Source: a virus. Taken from it: 64,000 nucleotides of DNA. This document shows positions 25,671-34,691 of this stretch, piece by piece (positions within the stretch are counted from its first letter, which is position 1; each line of letters begins with the position of its first letter). The stretch is taken from positions 1-64,000 of IMG/VR virus record IMGVR_UViG_3300035670_008749; one strand, given 5' to 3'. Under the pieces are notes generated by a model. That model was not told the DNA's origin and ran no database searches. It saw only the letters and a program-made list of their open reading frames with translations. The position numbers and the translations under genes are program-made.

Positions 25671-26723
25671 ATGTTGTTTGAAAATGCAAGCCAATTCCAA
25701 AAAGCAAAACAAACCCTGTTAGATAATAATAGAGACGTAAATAAAACTGCTTATATTCTTAAAAAATCACCTCTCTTTGATGATTTATCAGAAGGAGAGA
25801 TAATATCACATCTAACCGAGTTAAACGAAGGATTAGGAGATAATATAATGAACTTCTTAAGCAGTGCTTTCGGAGGGGACATTAGTAAATTAAAAACAGT
25901 GCTCACTCAGATGAAGGAACAGGAGCTTAAGTTCAATAGAGAAGAGTATCAGATATGGGATGAGTTTTATAGATTATTAGAAGATCAAAAGGCCTTAGAC
26001 AAGGATAAAAATAATCCCAACTACCAAACACTTAGTAGAGAACTGCAGCAATCAAGAAATGCTTTAAATTTAAGATTAAAAGAGTTAACGAAAACCCACA
26101 ATGAAATATTCAATGCTCTAGAGGAAAAGGTTAGAGATTTAACAAAAGATAGTGCAAGAAAGAAAACATATTTCAATGCACAAAGAGCTAACGATGTTTT
26201 AGAAACAAGAAACGATCGATACGAAAAAATAAAGTCAATCACAGCAAGAAGTGCTTCTAGGTCGCAAGAATTAGAAAATTTCTTTAATGTTAGTGTTTCT
26301 GACTTAGACAAAGAAAGAGCTGAAGCAGAAAGAAAAGCAAAAGCACAGGAAGAAAAATTAAGAAGACAACAAACGTCTACTGAAAATAATCCTCATGATA
26401 GTGATGATCCGTCTTCCTTACCATCTAAATTTAAGAAAAGAATAGAGGAGATTTCTTCTTTTCCTGGAGATATCCATTACACCAAGATAAGAAAGCTAGG
26501 GGATTTACAACACGAGATAGTTGATGTTATAACAGACGATAATAAGACCATCACTAGAGAAAATCCTCATGGTAATTTAGGAAAAGATGTAAGAGATGAA
26601 CTAGTAAGAATGTCTAATGAGCTGACAGCTAAGATAAAAGATCTTGTAAAAACCAAAGAGGAAAAGATTACTGCAGAAGAGGCAGAGGATGCAGCCAAAA
26701 AAATAACGTCGAGAAAAAAATGA
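25671..26723 (+). CDS. Coiled-coil head-module protein
   Basis: A 350-residue, charged and mostly helical protein with long coiled-coil stretches (residues ~80-160 and ~190-245). It contains 'LTELNEGLGDNIMNFLSSAFGG' near residue 45, a Leu-x-Glu-Gly site followed by an amphipathic segment, much like 'RIDEGILSSLLGG' in the next gene. This suggests that both are processed by the prohead protease. It is the first gene after the capsid terminator and overlaps the next gene by four bases. Likely an internal or decorating head protein; function unknown. Confidence 0.6.
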   Translation: MLFENASQFQKAKQTLLDNNRDVNKTAYILKKSPLFDDLSEGEIISHLTELNEGLGDNIMNFLSSAFGGDISKLKTVLTQMKEQELKFNREEYQIWDEFYRLLEDQKALDKDKNNPNYQTLSRELQQSRNALNLRLKELTKTHNEIFNALEEKVRDLTKDSARKKTYFNAQRANDVLETRNDRYEKIKSITARSASRSQELENFFNVSVSDLDKERAEAERKAKAQEEKLRRQQTSTENNPHDSDDPSSLPSKFKKRIEEISSFPGDIHYTKIRKLGDLQHEIVDVITDDNKTITRENPHGNLGKDVRDELVRMSNELTAKIKDLVKTKEEKITAEEAEDAAKKITSRKK

Positions 26724-27607
26724 TCTCTAGAAACATAAAAAGCATAAATGAATTCGATAGAATAGATGAAGGAATTCTTTCTTCTTTATTAGGCGGTGTT
26801 AAAAACTTTTTTACCTCTAAAAAAGGAAAGGTTGAAAATATTCTTAAAAAAATAAGAGATGCAAGACACGAAGAGGTTAGCAACACAATCTCTATAGAAA
26901 AAGAAATACAAGGATTAACTAAAGATAATACTCCTGAGTATAGATTTGCATTAACTAACTTAAGAAGACAATCTAGAACATATGCTGCTTTAAAGGGACA
27001 AGAAATAAACTCTTTAGCTAAAGAGGCTAGAAGCATAATGGAAGATGATCCTAGACTAGAGGCATTTTTTGCCTCAGAGATGGCTAAGATAGAGGTTGAA
27101 ACCAAGGAAAAACTTCTTAAAAACTTGGGGGGAATATCGGATTCTGGGTTTTTAAATCAAATAAATGCTGAATTTGATTCTCTGGTTAAAGACGCTAATA
27201 GGAAAGCTTCTTTTTATGATGATTATAAGGAAAGAGAAAATTATATGCCTTCCATTGAAATACCAGCAAAGATGTCTGATGATGTATTAACATTTCTTAA
27301 TATGCCCTCAAAAGAAGCATCATCTTTTACTAGATCTTTGGATGAAACCAATTTGAACAAGTATTATTCACAAATTAGGGATTTCTTTTTCGATCTTGAG
27401 GACAAATATTCAACCTCGATAGAAAGAATAAGAAGAGACAAGAAAAATGCTGAAAAACAAGGTCATGATTGGATTATTCCTTCACTAGAAAAAGAGGAGA
27501 TGAATGTTAAATATCATTTAAGAAAAAATATAGACAAGCTTCGATCGAGAGTAAACACTCTTGAAAGAGAAATGAAAAATAGAAGATATGCAACACAGAC
27601 TGCTTAA
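26720..27607 (+). CDS. Probable internal head protein
   Basis: A 295-residue basic, helical protein. The N-terminus 'INEFDRIDEGILSSLLGG' has a hydrophobic-x-Glu site after Glu, like the capsid-targeting and cleavage signals of other genes in this module, and the following amphipathic piece resembles the one in 25671-26723, so the two genes may be distant paralogues. The rest is coiled coil with many Lys, Arg and Glu. It overlaps the next gene by 20 bases. Confidence 0.6.
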   Translation: MISRNIKSINEFDRIDEGILSSLLGGVKNFFTSKKGKVENILKKIRDARHEEVSNTISIEKEIQGLTKDNTPEYRFALTNLRRQSRTYAALKGQEINSLAKEARSIMEDDPRLEAFFASEMAKIEVETKEKLLKNLGGISDSGFLNQINAEFDSLVKDANRKASFYDDYKERENYMPSIEIPAKMSDDVLTFLNMPSKEASSFTRSLDETNLNKYYSQIRDFFFDLEDKYSTSIERIRRDKKNAEKQGHDWIIPSLEKEEMNVKYHLRKNIDKLRSRVNTLEREMKNRRYATQTA

Positions 27608-27878
27608 ACTTAAAGAATTTGTTTTTGAACAAGAAAGCACACAGCAAAAAACAAAAGAGCTACAGGCTAAAACAGATGCTGAAAAACAAATAATGGATAT
27701 AGACAAAAGAATATCTGAAGTTGATCTTGCCATTGCTAATCTACAAAAAAGAGAAAAGGATGGGACACTATCAAAGAGCGAATCACTGAACCAGCAAGCA
27801 ATAGAGATGCAAAAGAAAGTAGCTGAATTTCAAAAAAAAGCAGTTGCATATAAAAAGATAGAATCTATCCAAAAATAA
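27588..27878 (+). CDS. Small coiled-coil head-module protein
   Basis: A 96-residue protein starting inside the previous gene ('MQHRLLKLKEFVFEQEST'). The 'LKEFVFEQES' start fits the aromatic-x-hydrophobic-x-Glu head motif. The remainder ('QTELQAK'-like heptads, Lys/Glu/Gln-rich) is predicted as one long coiled coil. Possibly an internal head protein in the style of T4 IP proteins. No family recognised. Confidence 0.6.
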   Translation: MQHRLLKLKEFVFEQESTQQKTKELQAKTDAEKQIMDIDKRISEVDLAIANLQKREKDGTLSKSESLNQQAIEMQKKVAEFQKKAVAYKKIESIQK

Positions 27879-27886
27879 GATATATA
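27879..27886 (+). promoter_or_regulatory. GATATATA box (candidate late promoter)
   Basis: Located 15 bases before the ATG at 27902 and directly overlapping the upstream gene's stop region. Confidence 0.45.
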
Positions 27887-27901
27887 ATAAAAAATCTAAA
27901 A

Positions 27902-28444
27902 ATGAATAATAGAAGATTAGAATATAACCCTCTTTTTGAATCACTTACAGATTCAGCTAGAAGATACGAGACAATATCAGAGCAATCTACTGCAGACAAA
28001 ATGAAATATGCTATAGAATATGCTAGAAGAATAATAGAAACATGCTATACACAATATGTGTATTTTGTTAACACTATTCCGGACTCAGCTACTAAAAAAA
28101 CTGTACTAACAGAGCTAGAAACATTTCTAAAAAAAGAAAATGAGCAACCGAGCATTGATTTTAAAAATTTCTTTGATTCGATGATAGCTAAGATGGAGGA
28201 GCTTGCAGGAAAAGTATCTGGTAACCAAGCTATTAGAAATCTGGAAAATTTTGAAAAATTGCAACAGATTTACAATAAAATAGAACAAGGTAAAGACGAA
28301 CTAAAGAACGTTACCGTTCCTGAATACACTAAACAGTATGCAACAGAATACACTTCGGATGCTGTTAAGAATGCGGTTAAATCCTTTGTTAAATTTAGTT
28401 CGGAATCTTTATCACAGATATTGACTTCGTCTACGATGAAATAA
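27902..28444 (+). CDS. Probable internal head protein
   Basis: A 180-residue helical protein. It begins 'MNNRRLEYNPLFESLTD', and 'YNPLFES' is nearly the same as 'FNPIFES' (19077 gene) and 'WSPIIES' (capsid protein), which points to a shared targeting or cleavage signal with cut after Glu13. A second candidate site is 'YETISEQS'. No enzymatic motif is visible. Confidence 0.65.
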   Translation: MNNRRLEYNPLFESLTDSARRYETISEQSTADKMKYAIEYARRIIETCYTQYVYFVNTIPDSATKKTVLTELETFLKKENEQPSIDFKNFFDSMIAKMEELAGKVSGNQAIRNLENFEKLQQIYNKIEQGKDELKNVTVPEYTKQYATEYTSDAVKNAVKSFVKFSSESLSQILTSSTMK

Positions 28445-28458
28445 TAAAAAATAAAAAA

Positions 28459-30480
28459 ATGAGAAACTTCAGTAATAAATTCCTAAGCCTTTTAGAAAGC
28501 ATGAAATCTTCCAATATGATGATGGAAGATGCTGCAGGATCAACGGGAGAAAAAACAGGACTTAGAGGTGATAGAACCTCTACTGGTAGATCACAGAAAA
28601 GATCAGATCGAAGAGAAGCAAGACTCGAAGATAAATTCCTAGATGGCGACAAATTTGTAGTAAGATCATTCATAAAAGCAATAGAGCTATTACAGGGTCA
28701 GATATTAGCAACAAGAATAGATGTTTCTAACACCATAAAAAATAAATTTGCGGGAGCTAAGTATGGCGACGCATCTCTTAGAGCAGCAGACACTCTTCTT
28801 TCTTTAGTTCTAAACATAAAAAGAAGTGCAGAAAAAATGGCTCAGTCAGAGGGTTCTAGATTGGAGTTAGATGCAAATGCTGCAGATATAAAATTTTACC
28901 AGGACGAATACACAAAATATGAGAAGGAATACGAGGAGCTAAAAACCCAATGGGCAGATGCACAAAGAAAAGAACAACAGGAACAACCTATTCTCGCAGC
29001 AAATCAAAAGATAGAAAAATCATTAAACGTAGCTAAGGGATTCTTTAAACAAGCTCAGGATGAATTTACTGCTAGTTTTTCACAATTTGTACCTAAAAAG
29101 ACCGAGGTTAAACAGGATCAACAAGGAGGAGGAGGAGAACAATTAGAAGCTGGAGGAGATTTAGGAGCAACCTTAGTAGAAAAACCTAAGCCTTTTGTCT
29201 ACAAAGGAAAAGATGGTGAGATCGTAATGGAGGTTAAAAAATTAATCTACAATAAATTTAAAAAATATAAGTCAGTTTCCAGTAGCTATGATTGGGGGGT
29301 GGTTTATAAGAACTGGCCAGAAGTTAGTGCCACATTAAGAGAAAACACCGCTAAGGTTATTAAAGCAATAAAAGCAGGATTAGCAAAGGATCATAAGGAT
29401 TTAGCTTCAGATAAAACAGGGAGTATTACTCCTAAATTTTTAGAGATATTAAGAGGAATAAAAGAGGGATTATCGCACAATACAAATAAAATAGTTTCTT
29501 TCGAATCTTTTATGAAAAACAGAATCAATGAGGATTTTGACGAAGAAGCAGCGGGATCAGTACTTTCTTCTGGATCTTCTGGATCTTCCGGGTCTGGTAA
29601 AAAATCTTCATCATCGTCTTCATCATCGTCTTCTCCCTCTTCTCAAAGTGGAAAAAAACAAGCCGAGGCGAATATACCTGCATACCCTGCTACACCTTTT
29701 AAAACAGACGAGGAGGGTAACAAGTTTAGAGAATGGGTTAATAAAACCTACCCAGACTGGGCAAAAAAGAATAACCTGGATGCTTCTGGTGCCAAGGATA
29801 ATTCATATATTAGAAAAGCATATGCTGAATATGGTAAGGATTATAAACCTAAGTCGGATGCTCCTAAAATCAATATAATGGATAATAAACAATTATCCGC
29901 ACTTAATGATAAAATTAAAGCAGCCGGAGGTAAAACAAAATTAGAATTTACTACAGACACTAAAAACCCTGTCATTCTGTTCTACGCTGGAAAAGAGTAT
30001 GGACATGTATATATTAATTATAGGGTTGATTATGTCACTAGCTCCGGATCAAAATTCCTGGGAACATATGATCCTAAAACAAATAATGTAAAATTTGACA
30101 ACGGAAAAACATTCGATCTTACTAAATGGGTCACGACATGTAAAGTAGGAAATAAATTAGCTCCTAGTGAGGTTTCAACCTCACAAGGTAAAAAGGTTTA
30201 TATGAAACCTTCTAATAATGAAGTTAATGTGAGAAGCAGCGCTGAAGCTAATACAGGATCAGTAAACAATTTAATATACACGCACAAAGATAAGAGTAAA
30301 CCTATTGGAATACTTTTGTCTAGCACACTAACTAAAAGTTCTAAAATAGGTGATTGGACCTGGTATAAAGTACAATTCCCTTCTTCTATTACATCCGTAG
30401 GTGGAGGAGTTTCAGGTCACCCGTATGGTAAAAAATTCGAATCTGGTTGGGTGAGATCTGACACGGTAGATGTAAAATAA
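28459..30480 (+). CDS. Large head-module protein with Ser-rich linker and SH3b-like C-terminus
   Basis: A 673-residue protein. The N-terminus 'FSNKFLSLLESMKSS' fits the head propeptide motif. Residues ~30-365 are charged and helical. Residues ~370-400 are a Ser-rich linker with GSS units and a run of ten Ser. Residues ~405-470 contain a small Trp-rich helical piece ('FREWVNKTYPDWAKKN'), which may be a peptidoglycan-binding-like domain. The last ~90 residues look like a bacterial SH3 domain ('NEVNVRSSAEANTG', 'GDWTWYKVQF', 'GWVRSDTVDV'), which usually binds cell-wall peptides. Packaging in the virion with a role at entry is a reasonable guess, not shown. Confidence 0.6.
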   Translation: MRNFSNKFLSLLESMKSSNMMMEDAAGSTGEKTGLRGDRTSTGRSQKRSDRREARLEDKFLDGDKFVVRSFIKAIELLQGQILATRIDVSNTIKNKFAGAKYGDASLRAADTLLSLVLNIKRSAEKMAQSEGSRLELDANAADIKFYQDEYTKYEKEYEELKTQWADAQRKEQQEQPILAANQKIEKSLNVAKGFFKQAQDEFTASFSQFVPKKTEVKQDQQGGGGEQLEAGGDLGATLVEKPKPFVYKGKDGEIVMEVKKLIYNKFKKYKSVSSSYDWGVVYKNWPEVSATLRENTAKVIKAIKAGLAKDHKDLASDKTGSITPKFLEILRGIKEGLSHNTNKIVSFESFMKNRINEDFDEEAAGSVLSSGSSGSSGSGKKSSSSSSSSSSPSSQSGKKQAEANIPAYPATPFKTDEEGNKFREWVNKTYPDWAKKNNLDASGAKDNSYIRKAYAEYGKDYKPKSDAPKINIMDNKQLSALNDKIKAAGGKTKLEFTTDTKNPVILFYAGKEYGHVYINYRVDYVTSSGSKFLGTYDPKTNNVKFDNGKTFDLTKWVTTCKVGNKLAPSEVSTSQGKKVYMKPSNNEVNVRSSAEANTGSVNNLIYTHKDKSKPIGILLSSTLTKSSKIGDWTWYKVQFPSSITSVGGGVSGHPYGKKFESGWVRSDTVDVK

Positions 30481-30525
30481 TCGAAATTTTTAATTAATTT
30501 AGGGGTATAATCATAAACAAAGGTT

Positions 30526-31062
30526 ATGCCCCTTATTATTGTAGAAGGCCCCAGAAAATCTGGAAAATCATATCTAATAGAAAATCAAAAAGAACTTCCC
30601 GTTTTTAAATTTGATTTTAATTCAAACTTTACTGCATGGGATTTTGGTAAACAATCAGAACAAATACATTGGTTTGGATTAGGTAAAGAAGTCATGTTGC
30701 ACGAATTAAATAATAGCGGATTTTTACCTAAAATGCTAGTAGATCGAGGAATACTTACTAATTCAGTATGGGGTGTTTTCCAAGGAAGAGTCACTATAAA
30801 ACAAGCAGAAGCAGATTTAGTAAATTTTAGTAGAAGGGGTCTTTTTAAGAATGTGTCTATAGTATTAGTTAGAGGAGAATGGCAAGAAAAAAGAACTAAG
30901 GATATTTGGGATCAAGATGATAAAAGAGGCGAGGAGGAAAGATCCCTTTTTGATAGGTTTTCTTTAGTTTTAAGAGGACTTGGTGTTAATGTGAAGGTCT
31001 TTGATAATAAATTCGATTTAGAGTCCGTAGTACGCTTTAAACAAGAAATTAGAAATATTTAA
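30526..31062 (+). CDS. P-loop nucleoside/nucleotide kinase-like protein
   Basis: A 178-residue protein with a Walker A at 'EGPRKSGKSYL' (K14, S15) and a 'LVDRGILTNSVWG' segment like the Asp-Arg motif of thymidylate and deoxynucleoside kinases. The C-terminal region contains 'KRTKDIWDQDDKRGEEE', possibly the lid. The most likely role is phosphorylation of a (deoxy)nucleotide; the substrate cannot be told. Preceded by a short gap with a TATAAT-like sequence ('ggtataatcat'). Confidence 0.65.
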   Translation: MPLIIVEGPRKSGKSYLIENQKELPVFKFDFNSNFTAWDFGKQSEQIHWFGLGKEVMLHELNNSGFLPKMLVDRGILTNSVWGVFQGRVTIKQAEADLVNFSRRGLFKNVSIVLVRGEWQEKRTKDIWDQDDKRGEEERSLFDRFSLVLRGLGVNVKVFDNKFDLESVVRFKQEIRNI

Positions 31063-31065
31063 AAT

Positions 31066-32481
31066 ATGTGTGGAATATTAGTAGCAAAAAGACCCAGCGA
31101 GGAAAGAATTCTATCTATAGCGCATAGGGGAATCGAACATAATACAATTTACAAAGATGAGTTATGTCTTGTACATCACAGATTACCTATTCAAACAATA
31201 GATGGTGATTCTTGGTCACAGCCTATACAAATAGGCGAAGATAGATGGCTTCTTTTTAACGGAGAGATTTTTAATTATGGAGATTATGAATCAGATACAG
31301 CATATCTCCAATCCCTTTTCTCTACATTTCAGTTTGGAGGTCTGGGGATTTTAAAATCCCTATATGACCCACATGTGATTTCTTGGGATGGATTTTGGGC
31401 TATAGTTTTAGTTGATACTAAAAAGAGAGAGCTTTACGCATTTACTGATCCCCTAGGTAAAAAATGTTTATATAGAAATGACAAAGGAGAAATCTGTTCA
31501 GAAATAAAAGGACTTTATGAGCCTGACGAAAAAATGGAGCTAGACTATTCATTTTTTTCAGGGATAACTAAATATGGATATCTTCCCACTGAACAAACAC
31601 CTTTTTCTAATATTAAAAAATTAGAACCTAACAGATTCTATAAATGGAGCTTGGATTACCCCTCAATTGTAGAGATTTCTGATCCTTATTATAATTTTCA
31701 CTTTTTTGAAGCTGGCTTACAAACATATGACGACCGATGTGAATGGCTCTTTGAAAAAATGGAAAAATCAGTAGAAAACAGATTGTTGTCTAAAAATTAT
31801 CCAACATCACTTCTTTTATCCGGTGGATTAGATTCATCAATAATAGCAGGACTTTTGCTTAAACTAGGATCTGATGTAAGCTTTTACTCTATATCTAACG
31901 GAGAAGATGAAGACTACGTTAAAGCATGTGAGTACTATTGGGGAGTAGAGTCAAAAAGATTAGACTACAACATAGATCTTGAAAGTGAAGAAGGTAAAAT
32001 GGGACTTATAGAGATCTATAAAAAATGGAACGAATCCCCAGTAGACATGGGAAGTGTAGTTCCACAGTATCATTTATTTGACGCCATTAAGAAAAACTCA
32101 AACACTAGGATAGTCATTTCTGGAGATGGTGCGGATGAATTATTCGGGGGATATCGAAGAATCAATGAGTATGACTCACAGCAGTCCGATATTTTTCATG
32201 AGTTGACATACTATCATTTACCAAGATTGGATAAATTATCTATGGCACACACATTAGAATTAAGAAGTCCTTTCTTAAATCACGATATAGTTAGATTCGC
32301 AATAAATCTTCCTTTCGAGGAAAGAAAGCATAAAAAAATTCTAAAAGACACATTCAAAGGATTAGTTCCAGATTCAGTTATAGAAAGAAGCAAACTGCCA
32401 TTGAAAAATAATAAGATTGTAGAGGATCAGATAGCTTATAGAAAAGAAATCATTAATCTTTTCTTAGGAGTTTCCGTTTGA
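31066..32481 (+). CDS. asnB: Glutamine-hydrolysing asparagine synthetase-like enzyme
   Basis: A 471-residue protein. It starts 'MCGILVAKRP', exposing the catalytic Cys2 of Ntn-type glutamine amidotransferases, and has 'LFNGEIFNYGDY' and 'DPLGKKCLYR' of that domain. The synthetase half has the PP-loop 'LSGGLDSSIIAGLLLK' (Ser252 onward) and 'SGDGADELFGGYRRI'. Length is shorter than E. coli AsnB (554) but complete. Product could be asparagine, or an amide on another carboxylate if it is a specialised member. It lies next to a RimK-like ligase on the opposite strand, and their 3' ends overlap by 18 bases. Confidence 0.85.
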   Translation: MCGILVAKRPSEERILSIAHRGIEHNTIYKDELCLVHHRLPIQTIDGDSWSQPIQIGEDRWLLFNGEIFNYGDYESDTAYLQSLFSTFQFGGLGILKSLYDPHVISWDGFWAIVLVDTKKRELYAFTDPLGKKCLYRNDKGEICSEIKGLYEPDEKMELDYSFFSGITKYGYLPTEQTPFSNIKKLEPNRFYKWSLDYPSIVEISDPYYNFHFFEAGLQTYDDRCEWLFEKMEKSVENRLLSKNYPTSLLLSGGLDSSIIAGLLLKLGSDVSFYSISNGEDEDYVKACEYYWGVESKRLDYNIDLESEEGKMGLIEIYKKWNESPVDMGSVVPQYHLFDAIKKNSNTRIVISGDGADELFGGYRRINEYDSQQSDIFHELTYYHLPRLDKLSMAHTLELRSPFLNHDIVRFAINLPFEERKHKKILKDTFKGLVPDSVIERSKLPLKNNKIVEDQIAYRKEIINLFLGVSV

Positions 32482-33957
32482 TTTAACTATATTAACACCT
32501 GCGATAGGATCGCCTTTAGCATCCTTAGGTGAATATCCCTCGGGTCTATCAGTAAGTACGAAGTCTTCTGAAGGATCTACCACTAAACCAGCAGCACTAA
32601 GGAAGTCCCTATTTAACAAAAGAGGGGTACTTTTTTCTGTTCTATCAACTAAAGAAAATTTAACTTTCTTGTAAACAATTCCATTGAAGTCTACGTCAAG
32701 ATTAACAACTGCTCTTTTGTGTATTTTTTCACCAACCTCTGCTTTAGATTGACCTACTATTTTATTAGTAAATTCTTGATTTCCTAGTTTCCAATGAACA
32801 CTTCCGTCGACTTCTTCTATGCTATCAGCGTGTAAGCTACAAGAAGTAGCTCCGTTTCCTGTATCAAGTTTACCTACAAAAGTGCCTATACCTGAAATAG
32901 TAATCATTTCTCTAAATCCAGTGATTTTTTTAGGCTTAACCCAGTTTTTCTTGTCTAATAAGAAATCTACAACCATGTCGGTTACTGGTATATCTGTTGT
33001 TTTTTCTATTCCAGTTGTTCCAGGGGAAGCATTAACTTCTAAAACATAAGGTTTTTCTTCTCCGTCTCCGTCTCTTGTTTTTTCGACTATTATATCAACC
33101 CCGCACCATAAACATCCAGTAGCTTTTGCAGATTCAATAGCTATTTTTTCTATGTTCTCGCTCAGCTTTACTTTTTCTGTATCTCCTCCAAGTGAGAAAT
33201 TAGTTCTAAAATCCCCCTTTATTTTTATTCTTTTCATAGCTGCTATGACCTTGTATTCTCTACCAGCCATACCATCACTTTCTGCAACAACGTGTATTCT
33301 TAAATCGTAATCTGCATCTATTTTTTCTTGTAGTACTATTTCAGTTCCAGGGGACAAATACCAAAGTGCCTGTAGAGTAGAAACTAATGAAGGTCTAGAA
33401 TCTATCATAAAAACACCAATCCCTTTAGTTCCGGATAAGAATTTACAAACAACTGGATATTCTCCGCCAACTTCCTCTACTGCCTTGTCTATATCTGCCT
33501 CAGATGATATTAGTGATGTTCTAGGAACAGGTATTTTAGCTAACTGAAGTTTTCTTGTGGTTTGTAATTTGTCTTCGCACATGATAACAGAATCATACGA
33601 ATTAACACAAGGAAACCCTAAATCTTCCATTTTCTTAAAAAATCCCTTAGCTGCGTTATTTTTAATAGAAGATCTCCTAGTTAAAACTATTGTTCTGTCT
33701 AAATATATTTCTTGTTGTTTTCCTCCCCTACTAGAGATTAGGAAAGTACCTTTATTTGTTTTTTGTATAGCACCTTTTTCTGTGTCTATTATTATACATC
33801 TAACACCCCTTTCCTCACAGATTTTCATTATTTTATCAGTGCTTGGAGCATTCTTTAAACTTTTACCAAGTTTAGTAGTTAAGATAACTACGGTTAAGGG
33901 TCTTTCCTTTCCTTTTATACCTTTAAAAACAAACTTTTCTAATAATGAAGAATCCAT
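32464..33957 (-). CDS. RimK-type ATP-grasp ligase fused to RimB-like protease domain
   Basis: A 497-residue protein from ATG 33957 (an in-frame TTG at 33978 is less likely because a GATATATA box overlaps that region). Residues ~1-330 are a RimK-like ATP-grasp glutamate ligase: 'CEDKLQTTRKLQLAKIPVP', 'PVVCKFLSGTKGIGVFMID', 'LQEKIDADYDLRIHVV' and 'PYVLEVNASPGTTGIE' (the Mg2+-binding Glu-x-Asn). Residues ~345-497 resemble the RimB/Zn_protease retropepsin-like domain with 'VGKLDTGNGATSCSLHA' (Asp-Thr-Gly near 365) and 'FSLVDRTEKSTPLLLNRDFL'. RimK adds glutamates to protein C-termini (S6) and RimB counteracts; a fusion could write and trim tails on one target. The acidic protein gene lies immediately upstream in the same direction. 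Confidence 0.8.
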   Translation of the reverse strand: MDSSLLEKFVFKGIKGKERPLTVVILTTKLGKSLKNAPSTDKIMKICEERGVRCIIIDTEKGAIQKTNKGTFLISSRGGKQQEIYLDRTIVLTRRSSIKNNAAKGFFKKMEDLGFPCVNSYDSVIMCEDKLQTTRKLQLAKIPVPRTSLISSEADIDKAVEEVGGEYPVVCKFLSGTKGIGVFMIDSRPSLVSTLQALWYLSPGTEIVLQEKIDADYDLRIHVVAESDGMAGREYKVIAAMKRIKIKGDFRTNFSLGGDTEKVKLSENIEKIAIESAKATGCLWCGVDIIVEKTRDGDGEEKPYVLEVNASPGTTGIEKTTDIPVTDMVVDFLLDKKNWVKPKKITGFREMITISGIGTFVGKLDTGNGATSCSLHADSIEEVDGSVHWKLGNQEFTNKIVGQSKAEVGEKIHKRAVVNLDVDFNGIVYKKVKFSLVDRTEKSTPLLLNRDFLSAAGLVVDPSEDFVLTDRPEGYSPKDAKGDPIAGVNIVKSNGNS

Positions 33958-33961
33958 AATG

Positions 33962-33969
33962 TATATATC
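33962..33969 (-). promoter_or_regulatory. GATATATA box (candidate late promoter)
   Basis: On the minus strand, four bases before the ATG at 33957 of the RimK-like gene. Confidence 0.4.
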
Positions 33970-33982
33970 TTTAAACAAAGAA

Positions 33983-34008
33983 AAAGCCCAGATTTTAATC
34001 TAGGCTTT
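33983..34008 (-). terminator. Terminator after the acidic protein gene
   Basis: Read on the minus strand: stem aaagcc-t-agat ... atct-g-ggcttt with a TTAA-type loop and one mismatch, followed by TTTTTC. It ends the acidic gene (stop at 34035) and precedes the RimK-like gene's own box. Confidence 0.65.
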
Positions 34009-34034
34009 AATTTATTATAGTCTTTTGTTTAATC

Positions 34035-34679
34035 TTATTTTCCAAAGAAATTATCGAACCTTATAACCTCAGTACCTGTGGATTCTTCTCCTAAATCAGA
34101 TTCGTCCTCCTCCTCGATCTCTTCCTCCTCGTCATCATCTTCATCCTCATCAAAATCCATATCATCTTCCTCCTCGTCTTCATCTTCGTCGTCATCTTCT
34201 TCGGAGTCCTCGTCCTCGTCCTCGTCTTCGTCCTCTTCTTCGAAGTCCATTTCTTCGTCCTCATCCTCGTCCTCGTCCTCTTCTTCGTCCTCATCCTCGT
34301 CTTCTTCAGAGTCTTCGTCCTCTTCTTCGTCCTCATCCTCGTCCTCGTCCTCTTCTTCGTCCTCTTCTTCGTCCTCATCCTCGTCTTCTTCAGAGTCTTC
34401 GTCCTCTTCTTCGTCCTCTTCTTCGTCCTCATCCTCGTCTTCGTCCTCTTCTTCGTCCTCATCCTCGTCTTCGTCCTCTTCTTCGAAGTCCATTTCTTCG
34501 TCTTCTTCAGAGTCTTCGTCCTCGTCTTCGTCCTCGTCTTCGTCCTCTTCTTCGAAGTCCATTTCTTCGTCTTCTTCCTCCTCTTCTATCTCCATATCGT
34601 TCCAGAAGTCGTTATCTTCAGGTAGTTCTTGAGGCTTTTTATAGCTAAATTCCTCAAATGTTAATATTTTTTTATCCAT
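34035..34679 (-). CDS. Extremely acidic Asp/Glu-repeat protein
   Basis: A 214-residue protein. The start 'MDKKILTFEEFSYKKPQE' is ordinary and resembles the N-termini of head proteins in this window. From residue ~28 to ~195 the sequence is almost only Asp and Glu with occasional Ser and 'MDF' inserts. It ends 'GTEVIRFDNFFGK'. The plus strand here reads as a Ser-rich frame, which is a shadow. The protein may act as a charge mimic of DNA, bind cations or be a substrate for the RimK-like ligase just downstream. Function unknown. Low-complexity coding DNA makes the length prone to change. Confidence 0.75.
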   Translation of the reverse strand: MDKKILTFEEFSYKKPQELPEDNDFWNDMEIEEEEEDEEMDFEEEDEDEDEDEDEDSEEDEEMDFEEEDEDEDEDEEEDEDEDEDEEEDEEEDEDSEEDEDEDEEEDEEEDEDEDEDEEEDEDSEEDEDEDEEEDEDEDEDEEMDFEEEDEDEDEDEDSEEDDDEDEDEEEDDMDFDEDEDDDEEEEIEEEDESDLGEESTGTEVIRFDNFFGK

Positions 34680-34691
34680 CTTTTTGATTTT

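Noticed and set aside
32464-33978. TTG start for the RimK-like gene
   Set aside because: An ATG at 33957 is more usual, and the GATATATA box occupies the extra codons.
34078-34632. Plus-strand Ser-only open frame
   Set aside because: Antisense shadow of the Asp/Glu-rich minus-strand gene (gat/gag codons read as tcc/ctc/tcg).
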